Positions 7,683 to 17,500 of a stretch of DNA of 64,000 nt are shown one piece after another (the first letter of the stretch is position 1; every line of letters begins with the position of its first letter). A program made the translations under genes and the position numbers. The notes beneath the pieces are model-generated. The model searched no databases. It saw nothing but the letters and a program-made list of their open reading frames with translations, and was not told the origin of the DNA. This stretch comes from Negativicutes bacterium (GTDB taxonomy: Bacteria > Bacillota > JAAYKD01), in the NCBI GenBank assembly GCA_021372785.1, contig JAJFTT010000067.1:1-64000 (forward strand), written 5' to 3'.

Positions 7683-8222
7683 CTAATTATCCTTTAACAT
7701 GGCTTCCACGGCTTTGGCCAGCGCTTGCCGCTTGTAATCGGCATTCCAACGATTGACACTGAAATAGTCAAACACTTTGCCGCCCATCTGCGTTACGGCC
7801 CGCTGTAATTCTTCCAGGCAGCTCAGCGTTCCGTTGCCGGAACCGCCGGCGCTGGCGACGAGCAGACATTTTTTATCTTTCAGGATACTTTCTTCCCGGT
7901 GAGACGCTTCACAGCGTCTGAGGCGGTCAAGAAAGAGCTTCATCGGTTCGCTGACTTCTCCCCAATAGACCGGTGTGACAAAGAGAAAACCGTCGTAATT
8001 TGCCATGGATGCTTTCAGCTCATTGAAACCATCGTTGATGATACAGGTGTGCGCCGTGCGGCATTGACCCCAGCCCTCATTGCAGACGCGGCAGCTTTCC
8101 AGTTTCAAATCGCTCACTGAAACCAGATCACAGCTATTTTTACCGGCTGCCTGGGCAGCCTGAAGCAATGAAACGCAAAGACCTTCTTTTTTGGGTGTGC
8201 CGGAAATGATCAGTAATTTCAC
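7683..8222 (-). CDS. Flavodoxin-fold NAD(P)H-dependent oxidoreductase
   Basis: The 179-residue protein has the FMN-binding fold of NADPH-dependent FMN reductases/iron-sulfur flavoproteins. It shows LLIISGTPKKEG at the N-terminus, TPVYWGEVSEPMKLFLDR at ~85-102, and ASAGGSGNG in the last third. A cysteine cluster (C-x2-C-x6-C-x5-C, residues ~43-60) precedes the ITPV-type strand. It could hold an Fe-S cluster or be a redox site; the spacing differs from the compact cluster of classic Isf proteins. The GTG start at 8222 follows AAAGGAGTGG; the upstream ATG overlaps the promoter. The substrate is unknown. Confidence 0.85.
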   Translation of the reverse strand: MKLLIISGTPKKEGLCVSLLQAAQAAGKNSCDLVSVSDLKLESCRVCNEGWGQCRTAHTCIINDGFNELKASMANYDGFLFVTPVYWGEVSEPMKLFLDRLRRCEASHREESILKDKKCLLVASAGGSGNGTLSCLEELQRAVTQMGGKVFDYFSVNRWNADYKRQALAKAVEAMLKDN

Positions 8223-8247
8223 ATCAACCACTCCTTTTTTGTATTTC

Positions 8248-8276
8248 ATTATAGCATAGTATGGCTCGTCTGTCAG
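8248..8276 (-). promoter_or_regulatory. Promoter of the flavodoxin-fold gene
   Basis: On the minus strand, CTGACA (8271-8276) and TATAAT (8248-8253) are separated by 17 bp, with a TGC extended -10. They sit just before the GTG start at 8222. Confidence 0.7.
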
Positions 8277-8287
8277 CCAAGCAAATA

Positions 8288-8322
8288 AAACGCTCAAGGC
8301 TTTTTTAAAAACCCTGAGCGCT
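8288..8322 (-). terminator. Terminator of tRNA-Asp
   Basis: On the minus strand GCGCTCAGGG...CCTTGAGCG forms a stem followed by TTTTATTT, directly after the tRNA 3' end. Confidence 0.65.
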
Positions 8323-8325
8323 TTT

Positions 8326-8402
8326 TGGCGGAACTGAACGGATTTGAACCGTCGATCTCCTGCGTGACAGGCAGGCATGTTAGGCCGCTACACCACAGTT
8401 CC
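8326..8402 (-). tRNA. tRNA-Asp (GUC)
   Basis: The 77-nt gene includes an encoded CCA. The acceptor stem GGAACTG pairs with CAGTTCC. The anticodon stem CCTGC/GCAGG encloses the loop CTGTCAC, giving anticodon GTC. The T arm GACGG-TTCAAAT-CCGTT is intact, and the discriminator is G, as expected for tRNA-Asp. It has its own promoter and terminator. Confidence 0.95.
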
Positions 8403-8422
8403 ATATTGTTTGAACAGACAAT

Positions 8423-8451
8423 ATTATACCTTATTTTTGCTTTTTTGGCAA
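8423..8451 (-). promoter_or_regulatory. Promoter of tRNA-Asp
   Basis: On the minus strand, TTGCCA (8446-8451) and TATAAT (8423-8428) are separated by exactly 17 bp, 20 nt upstream of the mature tRNA 5' end. Confidence 0.8.
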
Positions 8452-8686
8452 GTGAATAGCCCGGTATTTTCCTATAAATTACGGTAGCACTGAGAAGGCT
8501 GACGTTGGATATTGAATTTGTCCGCTGCAGAAAAGGTTTTTCGTTTCGTGTAGCGAACTAAATAATCAGCTTAACGCGGCTTCGTTTCCCGTTCTGTTTT
8601 TTTTTTCGAACAACCGCTTATTTGATTTCTTTTTGACTGATCCGAGGTGATTCCTGCGATCGGCTTATGGTATAGGAGGTTTTTTC

Positions 8687-9967
8687 ATGTCAGTCAGTCG
8701 CTCAGAGCAGGCACAATTTGACAGCGGCAGCAGTTATTTTGATAAAATCCGCTCTTTCAGCCGCAATGCCAAGCTGTTCCTGCTCAGTCACGCTTCCACG
8801 CAAATTTGCCTGGGTGTTGGTTCCACGATTCTGAATGTCTATTTTTTAAAGCTCGGTTTCAGTAAGTCCTACATCGGCACTTACATGGCCATGAATACCT
8901 TAGCCGCGGCGATCGCCGCGATTCCCATTGGGGTGATTGCCGATCGGGTCGGACGCAAAAAATCAGTCATGTGGTCGATTGGCCTGAACACCGTCGCAAC
9001 GCTGGCTGAAGTCACTTTTTTAAACCCGGCCATCCTGCTCTTCGTCAGCTTTTCCAAGGGCATCGGGTCTACTTTCAAAGCCGTGGTGCAGAATCCCTTT
9101 CTGATGGAAAACAGTAAGCCGGAAGAACGTATCCATCTTTTCTCCGTCAACCAGGCTTTGCAAACCGTCGCTTCCGTGGGCGGCTCCGCTTTAGCCGGTG
9201 TGTTCCCCATGCTTCTGGCCTTTTTCGCACAGGCAATGGGTTGGACTGACTTTTTGGAAGTTTCACAGCTCCGCCTGGCCCTGGCCTTTTCGACGATTTT
9301 CTTAGTCTTGTCCGCCATCCCGATGGCCATGGTGAAGGAAGATAACTTCCAGCCCTCCAAGCGTCACAACGTTTTTTCCGATCTGTCAACCATCGTCAAA
9401 GATCAAAATCTGCGCAATCTGACGATCTATCGCTTTATGATCGGCGCCGGTGCCGGGATGACGGTTTCCTTTTTCAATGTCTTCTTAAGCGATTCCCTGG
9501 GCGCTTCCGCCGGAGAAATCAGCTTTATTACCATGGGCTCCCGCGTTGCCTTAACCGTAGCGGTTCTCTGCAGCCCCTGGCTGGTGCGGACGCTGGGCAG
9601 GATCAATTCCGTCCTGATCACGCAGGTGCTTTCCATCCCGGCTTTGCTGACCATTTCTCTGGCACCCAACATCTTCGTTGTAACCATTCTCTATTGGGTG
9701 CGAACGGCTTTAATGAATATGTCCTCTCCGATTTCCACCTCTTTTGCCATGGAAATTGTACCGAGCGATATGCGCGCCACGGCCAGTTCCACCATGAACA
9801 TGGGAGATTCGCTGGCACGCAGCGCCAGTCAGATTCTGGGTGGTATCATGATGGATACCTGGGGTAATTCTTCGCCGTATTACTTTACCTGCGCCCTCTA
9901 CTTTGCCGCTTCGGTCTTTTATTGGTGGGCGTTCCGGAAATATGATCAACCCGGCAAATCATCATAA
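8687..9967 (+). CDS. Major facilitator superfamily transporter
   Basis: The 426-residue integral membrane protein has about twelve hydrophobic segments. The MFS loop 2-3 motif reads GVIADRVGRKKS at residues ~82-93. A central cytoplasmic loop (residues ~215-240, VKEDNFQPSKRHN) separates the two six-helix halves, and a helix-8/9 type loop follows. The start at 8687 follows TAGGAGG. The substrate cannot be read from the sequence; the arrangement resembles drug/metabolite exporters. It is a single gene in a ~280-nt clearing downstream of the divergent tRNA promoter, and it ends at a terminator shared with the DUF1846 gene. Confidence 0.88.
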   Translation: MSVSRSEQAQFDSGSSYFDKIRSFSRNAKLFLLSHASTQICLGVGSTILNVYFLKLGFSKSYIGTYMAMNTLAAAIAAIPIGVIADRVGRKKSVMWSIGLNTVATLAEVTFLNPAILLFVSFSKGIGSTFKAVVQNPFLMENSKPEERIHLFSVNQALQTVASVGGSALAGVFPMLLAFFAQAMGWTDFLEVSQLRLALAFSTIFLVLSAIPMAMVKEDNFQPSKRHNVFSDLSTIVKDQNLRNLTIYRFMIGAGAGMTVSFFNVFLSDSLGASAGEISFITMGSRVALTVAVLCSPWLVRTLGRINSVLITQVLSIPALLTISLAPNIFVVTILYWVRTALMNMSSPISTSFAMEIVPSDMRATASSTMNMGDSLARSASQILGGIMMDTWGNSSPYYFTCALYFAASVFYWWAFRKYDQPGKSS

Positions 9968-9968
9968 C

Positions 9969-10014
9969 AAAAACGGAGCCATGACAAATCTGAAATTGCC
10001 GCGGCTCCGTTTTA
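9969..10014. terminator. Bidirectional terminator between MFS and DUF1846 genes
   Basis: AAAACGGAGCC (9970-9980) pairs with GGCTCCGTTTT (10003-10013). The convergent genes end on either side. Confidence 0.85.
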
Positions 10015-10015
10015 T

Positions 10016-11503
10016 TTATTTATGATAGAGTTTGTTGCTGCTGTAAACCGGCTCACAGGTCAGATTCAAACCTAATTTCCGATAGACCGTCTCGTCAATC
10101 TGGGAAAGCAGCACCGTAGAATGCGCTTCGCAGCCATGCAGTTCCGGCAGTTTAGCGACAGCGGTTGCGGCCGCTTCGCTGCTGACCGCACTGATCGATA
10201 AGGCAATCAGTACTTCATCGCTGTGCAGACGGGGGTTCTGATCTCCCATACTACCCGTTTTCAGCGTTTGGATGGGACGAATGACCTCCGGTTCAATCAA
10301 TTTGATCTCTTTCCTGACATTGCTCAGCGCTTTGATGGCATTGAGCAAAGCGGCTGAGGAAGCACCCAGCAGATCGGAAGTTTTACCGGTCACAATCTGT
10401 CCGTCCGGCAGTTCAATCGCCATAGCCGGTTGATTCTGCGTTTCTTTCGAGCGTTTCAACGCAGCAGCGACCACAGGCCGATCATGCAACGAAACGTTCG
10501 CCTGATTCATCAGCAGTTCTATCTTATGTACTGCCTCTTCCGGCAGGACGCCTTTGCGGCGCAAAGCGGCTGTTTCATAATAACGGCGGATGATTTCATC
10601 CCCTGCTGCGGCGCTGACCGCCCGGTCATCAAAAATACAAAATCCCGCCATATTGACACCCATATCGGTGGGGGATTGATATGGGCACTCGCCGCTGATC
10701 CTCTCAAACATGGTGCGCAGGACCGGAAAAACTTCCACATCGCGATTATAGTTGACGCTCGTTATACCATAAGCATCCAGATGATACGGGTCGATCATAT
10801 TGACATCGTTCAGATTGACGGTAGCCGCTTCGTATGCCAAATTAATCGGATGTTTTAATGGCAGGTTCCAGATCGGAAATGTTTCGAATTTCGCATAGCC
10901 GGCGATACAACCGCGCTTATGTTCGTGATAGAGCTGCGATAAGCAGGTTGCCATTTTGCCGCTGCCCGGTCCGGGTGCGGTAACAACCACCAAAGGCCGA
11001 CTGGTTTCAATATATTCATTGCGGCCGAAGCCATTGTCGCTGACGATAAGCGCAACGTTCAGCGGATACCCTTCGATGCTGTAGTGCAAAAACACCGGCA
11101 CTCCCAAGCGGTTCAGCTGACGCTTAAACAATTTTGCCGCAGCTTGCCCATTGAACTGCGTGATGACGACACTGCCCACATACAAACCAATGCCGCGGAA
11201 CGCGTCGATCAGACGCAGCACATCCGCATCATAGGTGATGCCCAAATCACCTCTGATTTTATTGCTCTCGATATCACCGGCTTTGATCACAACGATGATT
11301 TCGACTTGATCATTGATCGATTTGAGCATTTGCAATTTGCTATCCGGTTTGAAACCGGGCAGTACTCTGGCTGCATGGTAATCGTCAAACAGTTTGCCGC
11401 CAAATTCCAGGTAAAGTTTGCCGCCGAATTTCTCAATTCGATTGCGGATTTCCCGTGACTGCCGCTCAATATACAGATCATTATCAAAACCCTTGCGGAT
11501 CAA
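10016..11503 (-). CDS. DUF1846 (UPF0371) family protein
   Basis: The 495-residue protein matches the conserved DUF1846 family, whose members begin with a K-G-F-D-N motif (here IRKGFDNDLYIERQ). Other landmarks are VVVTAPGPGSGKMATCLSQL (residues ~170-190, a P-loop-like glycine-rich segment) and a PTDMGVNMAGF segment near ~290. The biochemical role is not established to my knowledge. A TTG at 11503 with AAGGGGGTG upstream fits the family N-terminus better than the ATGs 9 or 13 codons earlier. A good promoter lies 52 nt upstream. Confidence 0.85.
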   Translation of the reverse strand: MIRKGFDNDLYIERQSREIRNRIEKFGGKLYLEFGGKLFDDYHAARVLPGFKPDSKLQMLKSINDQVEIIVVIKAGDIESNKIRGDLGITYDADVLRLIDAFRGIGLYVGSVVITQFNGQAAAKLFKRQLNRLGVPVFLHYSIEGYPLNVALIVSDNGFGRNEYIETSRPLVVVTAPGPGSGKMATCLSQLYHEHKRGCIAGYAKFETFPIWNLPLKHPINLAYEAATVNLNDVNMIDPYHLDAYGITSVNYNRDVEVFPVLRTMFERISGECPYQSPTDMGVNMAGFCIFDDRAVSAAAGDEIIRRYYETAALRRKGVLPEEAVHKIELLMNQANVSLHDRPVVAAALKRSKETQNQPAMAIELPDGQIVTGKTSDLLGASSAALLNAIKALSNVRKEIKLIEPEVIRPIQTLKTGSMGDQNPRLHSDEVLIALSISAVSSEAAATAVAKLPELHGCEAHSTVLLSQIDETVYRKLGLNLTCEPVYSSNKLYHK

Positions 11504-11554
11504 ATCCGGCACCCCCTTCATCGTCAATCGTTTCAAACCCATTTCATAAACCGT

Positions 11555-11583
11555 AATATATCACACCTGCGGAGCACTTACAA
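11555..11583 (-). promoter_or_regulatory. Promoter of the DUF1846 gene
   Basis: On the minus strand, TTGTAA (11578-11583) and TATATT (11555-11560) are separated by 17 bp, with a TGA extended -10. Confidence 0.65.
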
Positions 11584-11717
11584 GCAGAAAAATTCAACGC
11601 CGCCAAATCCCGCAAACCTCGACAAGGGATCCCTGCAACTCTTGTGGAAATAAACATAAAATGATCAATCAACCAATGGTCAGAGCAGAAAAGAATGGAT
11701 TGATGAGGTGTTTTGAG

Positions 11718-14558
11718 ATGATCTGTCACTTTCCATGGATTCCTTTAGCCGACACCGGCTTCCTGCTGCCGACGACGGATCTGATTTTACAAATTCAAAA
11801 TCACCTGGCTGCCGATGGCTTGGGTCATCCGCAACCGGGAACTCCCCGTTTCATTTTCACCCTGGCGCAATTGACCACCCGTCTGCTGCAGGATGCCAGG
11901 CAAACCGAGCGGCTGCTCTTACCGCGCGAGCAGGAGCTGATCCTGCTTGATTTGCTGAAAGCACTGCGCAGTCAAAATCAACTGCGCTCTTTTCGCTTTG
12001 GTGATCAGCAAAAGGGGCTTGCCCAGTCCTTGCTGCGCAGCATCACCACCTGTAAGGAAAACGGCATAGACTGCCGACAGCTGACACTTGCGGCAGCCGC
12101 TGTAAATTCCGCGCGCTTAACCGATCTGGCGACGGTCTATACCGCTTATGAAAATAGAAAAAAAGACATCGGCTGTATCGATGCTGCCGACCAGCCTCTT
12201 TTGCTGCTCAATTTGCTGCAGAATGGCGAAATACCAGCTTTATTTCACAATTTACAGGCTTTAGAGGGCAGTTACCTCTATCATCTCAACCAGGCAGAAC
12301 AAGCGCTTCTGCAGAAGCTGCAGGAGCTGGCAGCCAACAGCGCCGTCGATTGCAGCGAGCCACCCGCCTTAGCCGGATGGGAACAGCCGCCATGCCTGCA
12401 TTTCTTGGCGGCGCCGGATCTGCGCCGGGAAACCAGAGAGATAGTCCGCCGTGTCAAACAATCTCTGACCGGGGGTATCGCTCCGCAGGAGTGGTGTTTG
12501 GCAGTGCGCGATGAAACGATTTATTTCCCTTTGCTGATGGAAGCGCTGCAGGATGCTGCGGTGCCCTTTAGCTGTGTTGCCCGGGAAGCGATCGGCCGTC
12601 AGCCTTTCTGTCAGGCCATGCTGACGCTGTTGGATACCGCCTCGTCTTTGCGTCAATTCAATCTGGCGCTTCTGTTGCGGCAGCCGCTGCTCAACCCCAA
12701 AGCCGATTTGGCGCAGAGCTTAGCCGGTCTTTGGCGTGCCGAAGGGCTTTCCGGTGATTGGGACGCCTGGTTCGCGCGGCTGGCAGCCGCCGAGCGCCGC
12801 AACAGCCGCCTGGCTGCCCTGCAAAAAAGCAAGGAAGAGGATGCGCTCAATTTTCTGATTCTGCCGCCGGATTTTTTTGCGGAGGGGCGCCAATATTTAG
12901 AGCAATGGCAGCAGGATTTGGCACAGCTGCCCTCTGCTGCCACACCGGAGCAATTCCGCACGGCAATTCTGCACCTGATGCAATGCCGGCAGATTGATCA
13001 AAACCTGCGGCGCTTGGCAAAGATCAATCTGTCGGAAGCGGATTTTCTGCTGCAGGAAAAACGGCAGCGGGCTGCCTGGCAGGGTTTTTTGCAGGCCATG
13101 GAGCAGCTTTCCGCAACCGCGCCGCTGCTGCTCGAAAATGGCAGCTGGACTTTAACCGAATATCTCAGCGAGCTGAAAACCATCTTAAAAGGAATTCAGC
13201 TGACGATACCGTTCGGCCATCCGGCCGGCGTGCGTTTGGGCAGCCCTTCCTCCCTGAGAGGGCAGCATTTTTACGGAGTGGCTCTGCTCGGTCTCAATGA
13301 CGCCGTCTTCCCCCGCTACCCGGTTGCCGATTGGATTCTGGAGGAGGAAAGCAAACGAGAACTGAGATCCTGCGGTTTTGTGATACCGGAAATCAGCAGC
13401 CTGATCGCCAAAGAAGAAGCCTTATTCCGCGGCTGTCTGCAGATGGCAGGAGAACAGCTGCTGCTCTCCTACAGCCTGCGTTCCAATAGCGGGGAAGCCT
13501 TATCGCCATCGCCTTATTTACTGTATTTACAGCTTGCGTTTCCGGAAGCCTATCGGATTCAAAGCGTACCGGCTTCTCCCTATGAAGTCGCCCTGGCAGA
13601 TACTGTCTCAATGACAGAAGCAGCACAGGCGGTACGTGCCGGGCAGCCGCGTCAGGCGGAAACAACAGCCGCGCTGCAATGTGATCCCGCTTGGCTCCCG
13701 CTCGATTTAATCAATTCTCCTTCCTCCTATCTGCGTTATCAGGACTGTCCTTACGCCTATTTTCTTAATTATCTGCTGCAGCTGCAGCAACCTCAGGCTA
13801 CTGAGACCGCTTTGTCCGCCCTGGATCGGGGAATTCTGATGCATCGCATCCTGGAGGAACTGACCAAGGCCTGGCAACAGCCGCTTTATACCGCATCCCC
13901 TCCCGATTTGGCAGCCTGCCGTCAATTGATTGCGCCGATTGTGGAAAAGCTCTGGCAGAAGCCGGAACTATTGGAAAGCACACCGCTGCTTTGGCAGGCG
14001 GAAGGACAACGTTTCCTGCGGCTGATGACCACTTGGCTAACCGAAGAAGCCGCTCTTTTTCAAGAAAAACAAGCCAGACCTTTCTTGCAGGAATGGAAAT
14101 TCGGTGATGATCCCGCCGCTTTGCTGCGGCTGCCCGGCTGCCGCTACCCGTTGCATGGTAAAATTGACCGGGTTGATTTCCGTCAAAACAGCAGCGGTCA
14201 GGCGGAGGTTTTGCTTTATGATTATAAAAGCGGTCGGGCCGAGAATTATCAGATCCTGAAAACGCAGCCGCTGGAAGATGTGCAGCTGCTCTGCTATATG
14301 CTGGTCTGGCAGGCACTCAGACCGGAAAAAGCGCTGTCGGCTGCCTATTATTTCCCCGGCAGAGGCAGTGACGGACAACCAAAATTAATTGAGGCTGCCA
14401 ATCAAGAAAACTGGCAGACCTTACAGGCGGACACGCTCGCTCTCTTGGCGGAGATTGACCGGCAGATCAGTTCCGGCAATTTCACGGCAAAACCCAGAAA
14501 AAAAGAAACCTGCGGCAATTGCAGCTACCTGGCCATCTGCCGAAGGGAGGCGATCTGA
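11718..14558 (+). CDS. addB: ATP-dependent nuclease subunit B (AddB/RexB type)
   Basis: The 946-residue protein is the partner of the helicase-nuclease encoded next, for double-strand-break end resection. The N-terminal half is helicase-like but without a Walker A GxGxGKT, as in RexB rather than Bacillus AddB. The C-terminal third holds a PD-(D/E)XK nuclease: LPGCRYPLHGKIDRVDF and LLYDYKSGRAE. The four-cysteine iron-sulfur staple is complete, with one Cys in RYQDCPYAYFLNY and three in C-x2-C-x5-C (CGNCSYLAIC) at the end. It is shorter than Bacillus AddB (~1160). The start at 11718 follows GATGAGGTG. Its TGA overlaps the addA ATG by one base. Confidence 0.88.
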   Translation: MICHFPWIPLADTGFLLPTTDLILQIQNHLAADGLGHPQPGTPRFIFTLAQLTTRLLQDARQTERLLLPREQELILLDLLKALRSQNQLRSFRFGDQQKGLAQSLLRSITTCKENGIDCRQLTLAAAAVNSARLTDLATVYTAYENRKKDIGCIDAADQPLLLLNLLQNGEIPALFHNLQALEGSYLYHLNQAEQALLQKLQELAANSAVDCSEPPALAGWEQPPCLHFLAAPDLRRETREIVRRVKQSLTGGIAPQEWCLAVRDETIYFPLLMEALQDAAVPFSCVAREAIGRQPFCQAMLTLLDTASSLRQFNLALLLRQPLLNPKADLAQSLAGLWRAEGLSGDWDAWFARLAAAERRNSRLAALQKSKEEDALNFLILPPDFFAEGRQYLEQWQQDLAQLPSAATPEQFRTAILHLMQCRQIDQNLRRLAKINLSEADFLLQEKRQRAAWQGFLQAMEQLSATAPLLLENGSWTLTEYLSELKTILKGIQLTIPFGHPAGVRLGSPSSLRGQHFYGVALLGLNDAVFPRYPVADWILEEESKRELRSCGFVIPEISSLIAKEEALFRGCLQMAGEQLLLSYSLRSNSGEALSPSPYLLYLQLAFPEAYRIQSVPASPYEVALADTVSMTEAAQAVRAGQPRQAETTAALQCDPAWLPLDLINSPSSYLRYQDCPYAYFLNYLLQLQQPQATETALSALDRGILMHRILEELTKAWQQPLYTASPPDLAACRQLIAPIVEKLWQKPELLESTPLLWQAEGQRFLRLMTTWLTEEAALFQEKQARPFLQEWKFGDDPAALLRLPGCRYPLHGKIDRVDFRQNSSGQAEVLLYDYKSGRAENYQILKTQPLEDVQLLCYMLVWQALRPEKALSAAYYFPGRGSDGQPKLIEAANQENWQTLQADTLALLAEIDRQISSGNFTAKPRKKETCGNCSYLAICRREAI

Positions 14559-17500
14559 TGAGCGTTTTATCGGAAGATCAGCAGTACGCCGCCGAACAGG
14601 TGGCGCAGTCGCTTGTGCTCACCGCCGGCGCCGGCGCCGGCAAAACACGGGTGTTGGTCGACCGCTACCTTAATCTTCTGCAAGCCGGTTTGGCCATCGA
14701 TCAGATCGTTGCCATTACTTTTACCCGTAAGGCTGCGGCAGAAATGCGGGAACGGGTTGGTCAGGAGCTGCGCCGCAGCCTGACGGAGACAAGCGACCCC
14801 GCCGTAAAGCAGCAGCTTTCGCGATGGCTGCTGCTGCTGCCCACTGCCAATATCACCACCATCCATGGTTTTTGCAGCGGCCTGCTGCGCGCCAATCCCC
14901 TGGAAGCCGGTCTGGACCCCAATTTCAGTGTGATGGAAGAATGGCAGAGCAGCCGCCTGCTGCAGGAAGCCATGCGCAGCGCTTGTGAGCAGATACTGCA
15001 AAGCAAAGATTCCGGGCTGGAATTGCTGCTCTTAGAGCATTCTCCTTATCAGCTGATACCAAAGCTTTGCAGCTTTTATCAACAGTTGCGCAATAAGGGA
15101 GTCACTTTGCAGCAATTGGCGCAAGTCTCTGCGGCAGCGCCGGCGGATCGGCAGGTAATTTTAGCGGATCTCGCAGCCGCCATCCGTCTGCTTCGCGCCG
15201 CTCAGCCTAGATTTGATCAGCGCGGTACCGCCGTTTTAAAATCGTGGACCAAATTGCTGGAGCGCCTGGAGGACTTTAGGCAGATCGACTTTGCCGCAGC
15301 CGGCTTTGAGGAAATCGCTGCTTTGCTGCAGGACAGCATTGATCTCTGTAATGACTTGACGATCACCGGCAAAGCCAAACCCAGCAAGAACCTGCTGCTC
15401 AGTGACGAACTGATCCGGCAAAGCAAGCTGAGCGTCAGCCTCAATCAGCTTTACGAAAGCTGGCTGCAGCCATATTACAACTCCCTGCTCCAACTCTTTC
15501 AAACGGCGGAGCAGCTCTTCAGCCAGGCCAAAAGCAAGGCGGTAGCTTTGGATTTCGCTGATTTGGAAGCAAAATCGCTGCAGTTGCTGCAGGAAAATCC
15601 GCAGATTCTTACCCGCCTGCAGCAGCGGTATCAGGCTTTTTTAATTGATGAATTTCAGGATACCAATTATGGCCAGTATGCTTTCCTGTCCCTGCTGAAC
15701 AACAGCAGCCTGGCACGCAGTCTCTTCATTGCCGGCGATGCACAGCAATCTATCTATGGCTTCCGCGGCGCGGTTGTGGAGCTGTTTTCCCGCCTTTCCG
15801 GCGAAATCGCCGTCGCTTTGCAGCCGTCTCGGCTGCCCGGCCGCAAACATTTGCGCAGCAATTACCGCAGCGGTGAAAAGATCATCGCCCTGATCAATGC
15901 CTTCTTTACGCCTTTGATGCCGGATTATGAAGCGATGATCGCTGCCCGTCAGCTGCCGTCAGAAACTGTTCAATTGGAACTGCTGCTGTCCTCCGGCGGC
16001 AGCGCCGAAGAATTCCGCCGCCTGGAAGCCGAAACCCTGGCAGACCGGCTGCAGCAGATGGTAGCGGCAAAGGAACAGCTGGTCTGGCAGCGCGAGAGCG
16101 ATGGTACGGAAGCCGCCCGGGCGGTCACTTACGCGGATATCGCCTTGCTTTTTCGCAGCCGCAGCTCAATGACTTATTATGAAGCCGCCTTACGGCGCCG
16201 CAATCTCCCCTATCTGGTCCTGGGCAGCCGCTCTTTCTATCAAAGACGCGAAATCGAAGATATCCTTCTTTGTTTAACCGCCATCGCGCATCCGGATGAT
16301 GAATTTACGCTTTGGGGTTGGCTGAATGTTCCCGTCAACAATCTGCCTGTCAATGCGCTGGCGGAGCATGTACTGCAATGCCGCAGGCGGCAGCAAAGCT
16401 GGCTGCAAAGCATTTGGTTCGGTAACCCCCAGTTTGCTGACGACTGGCAAGTAGCCTGGCGCCGCCTGACGAACTGGCGTTACCTGCAAGGCCATGTTGA
16501 TCCGGCCGCCCTTTTGCAGCGCATCCACCGTGATCTGCAATGGGAAACGTATTTTGCCGGCTTGCCGGACGGCGAGCAAGCAATGACCAATCTTTGGAAA
16601 TTTGAGAATCTGGTCATTGATGCCAGCGGTTTGGAATTCAACGGTTTGGAGGAATGCCTGCATTATTTCCGTCAGCTGGCAGAAGAAGAAAACGAAGGTG
16701 AACTGACCCTCTTTGAAGAGGGGCAAAATGCCATTCGGCTGATGACGATTCATGCCGCCAAGGGCTTGGAATTTCCCGTCCTGGTCCTGCCCGATTTGAT
16801 TCGCAGACAGGAACTGCCGAACCGCGATCTGCTCTTATGGCATCCCGAGCTTGGTTTGTCTTTCGCCAACGGCAGCCTGCGCAGTCAGACGATCCGAACG
16901 CGCTTACTGCAGGAAGACAAAGCAGAATCGCTGCGGGTACTCTATGTGGCCATGACACGGGCCAGAGATTATCTGCTCTTGTGCGGCGGTGAGCTAAAAC
17001 GGCCGGAGGCTTCCAGCTGGTGGCAGCTGCTGAGCGACTGGCTGGGACGCGAACCGCTACGCGCTGCCGCCTGCAGTGACGCGGACAGCCTGACGCTAGG
17101 GGAGCATGCTTTTCGTATCACCAGAGCGGCGCTGCCAAAAGAAGGTGTGTCAGCCGAATCTCAGCAAACCCTCGCTGCTGCCGCTGTGCCGGATGAACCT
17201 GCTGAACCTGCGGCAGGGCAGATGATTTTCCCGGTTACAACCGCTTTCACTCCAAGCGCGATGCAGCGTGAGATTGCCCTTGTGCCGCGCCCGTTGCTGA
17301 AGTTTTCCGCCACCACCCTGCTAGTCTACCGGCGCTGTCCCCGCAGCTATTATTTGCGTTATCGTTTGTGGCTGAAAGAAGCGCAGCCGGGGTTTGCCGG
17401 GACCGATCCCGATTTTTGGCAGATTGGCGGGCTCGATCGCAGAGAAGAAGAAGGTTACGATTCTGCCGATGTGGAATCCAATCAGCAGAAGCTGCCCGAT

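Noticed and set aside
8223-8378. N-terminal extension of the flavodoxin-fold protein
   Set aside because: It would translate through the tRNA-Asp gene, its terminator and the gene's own promoter.
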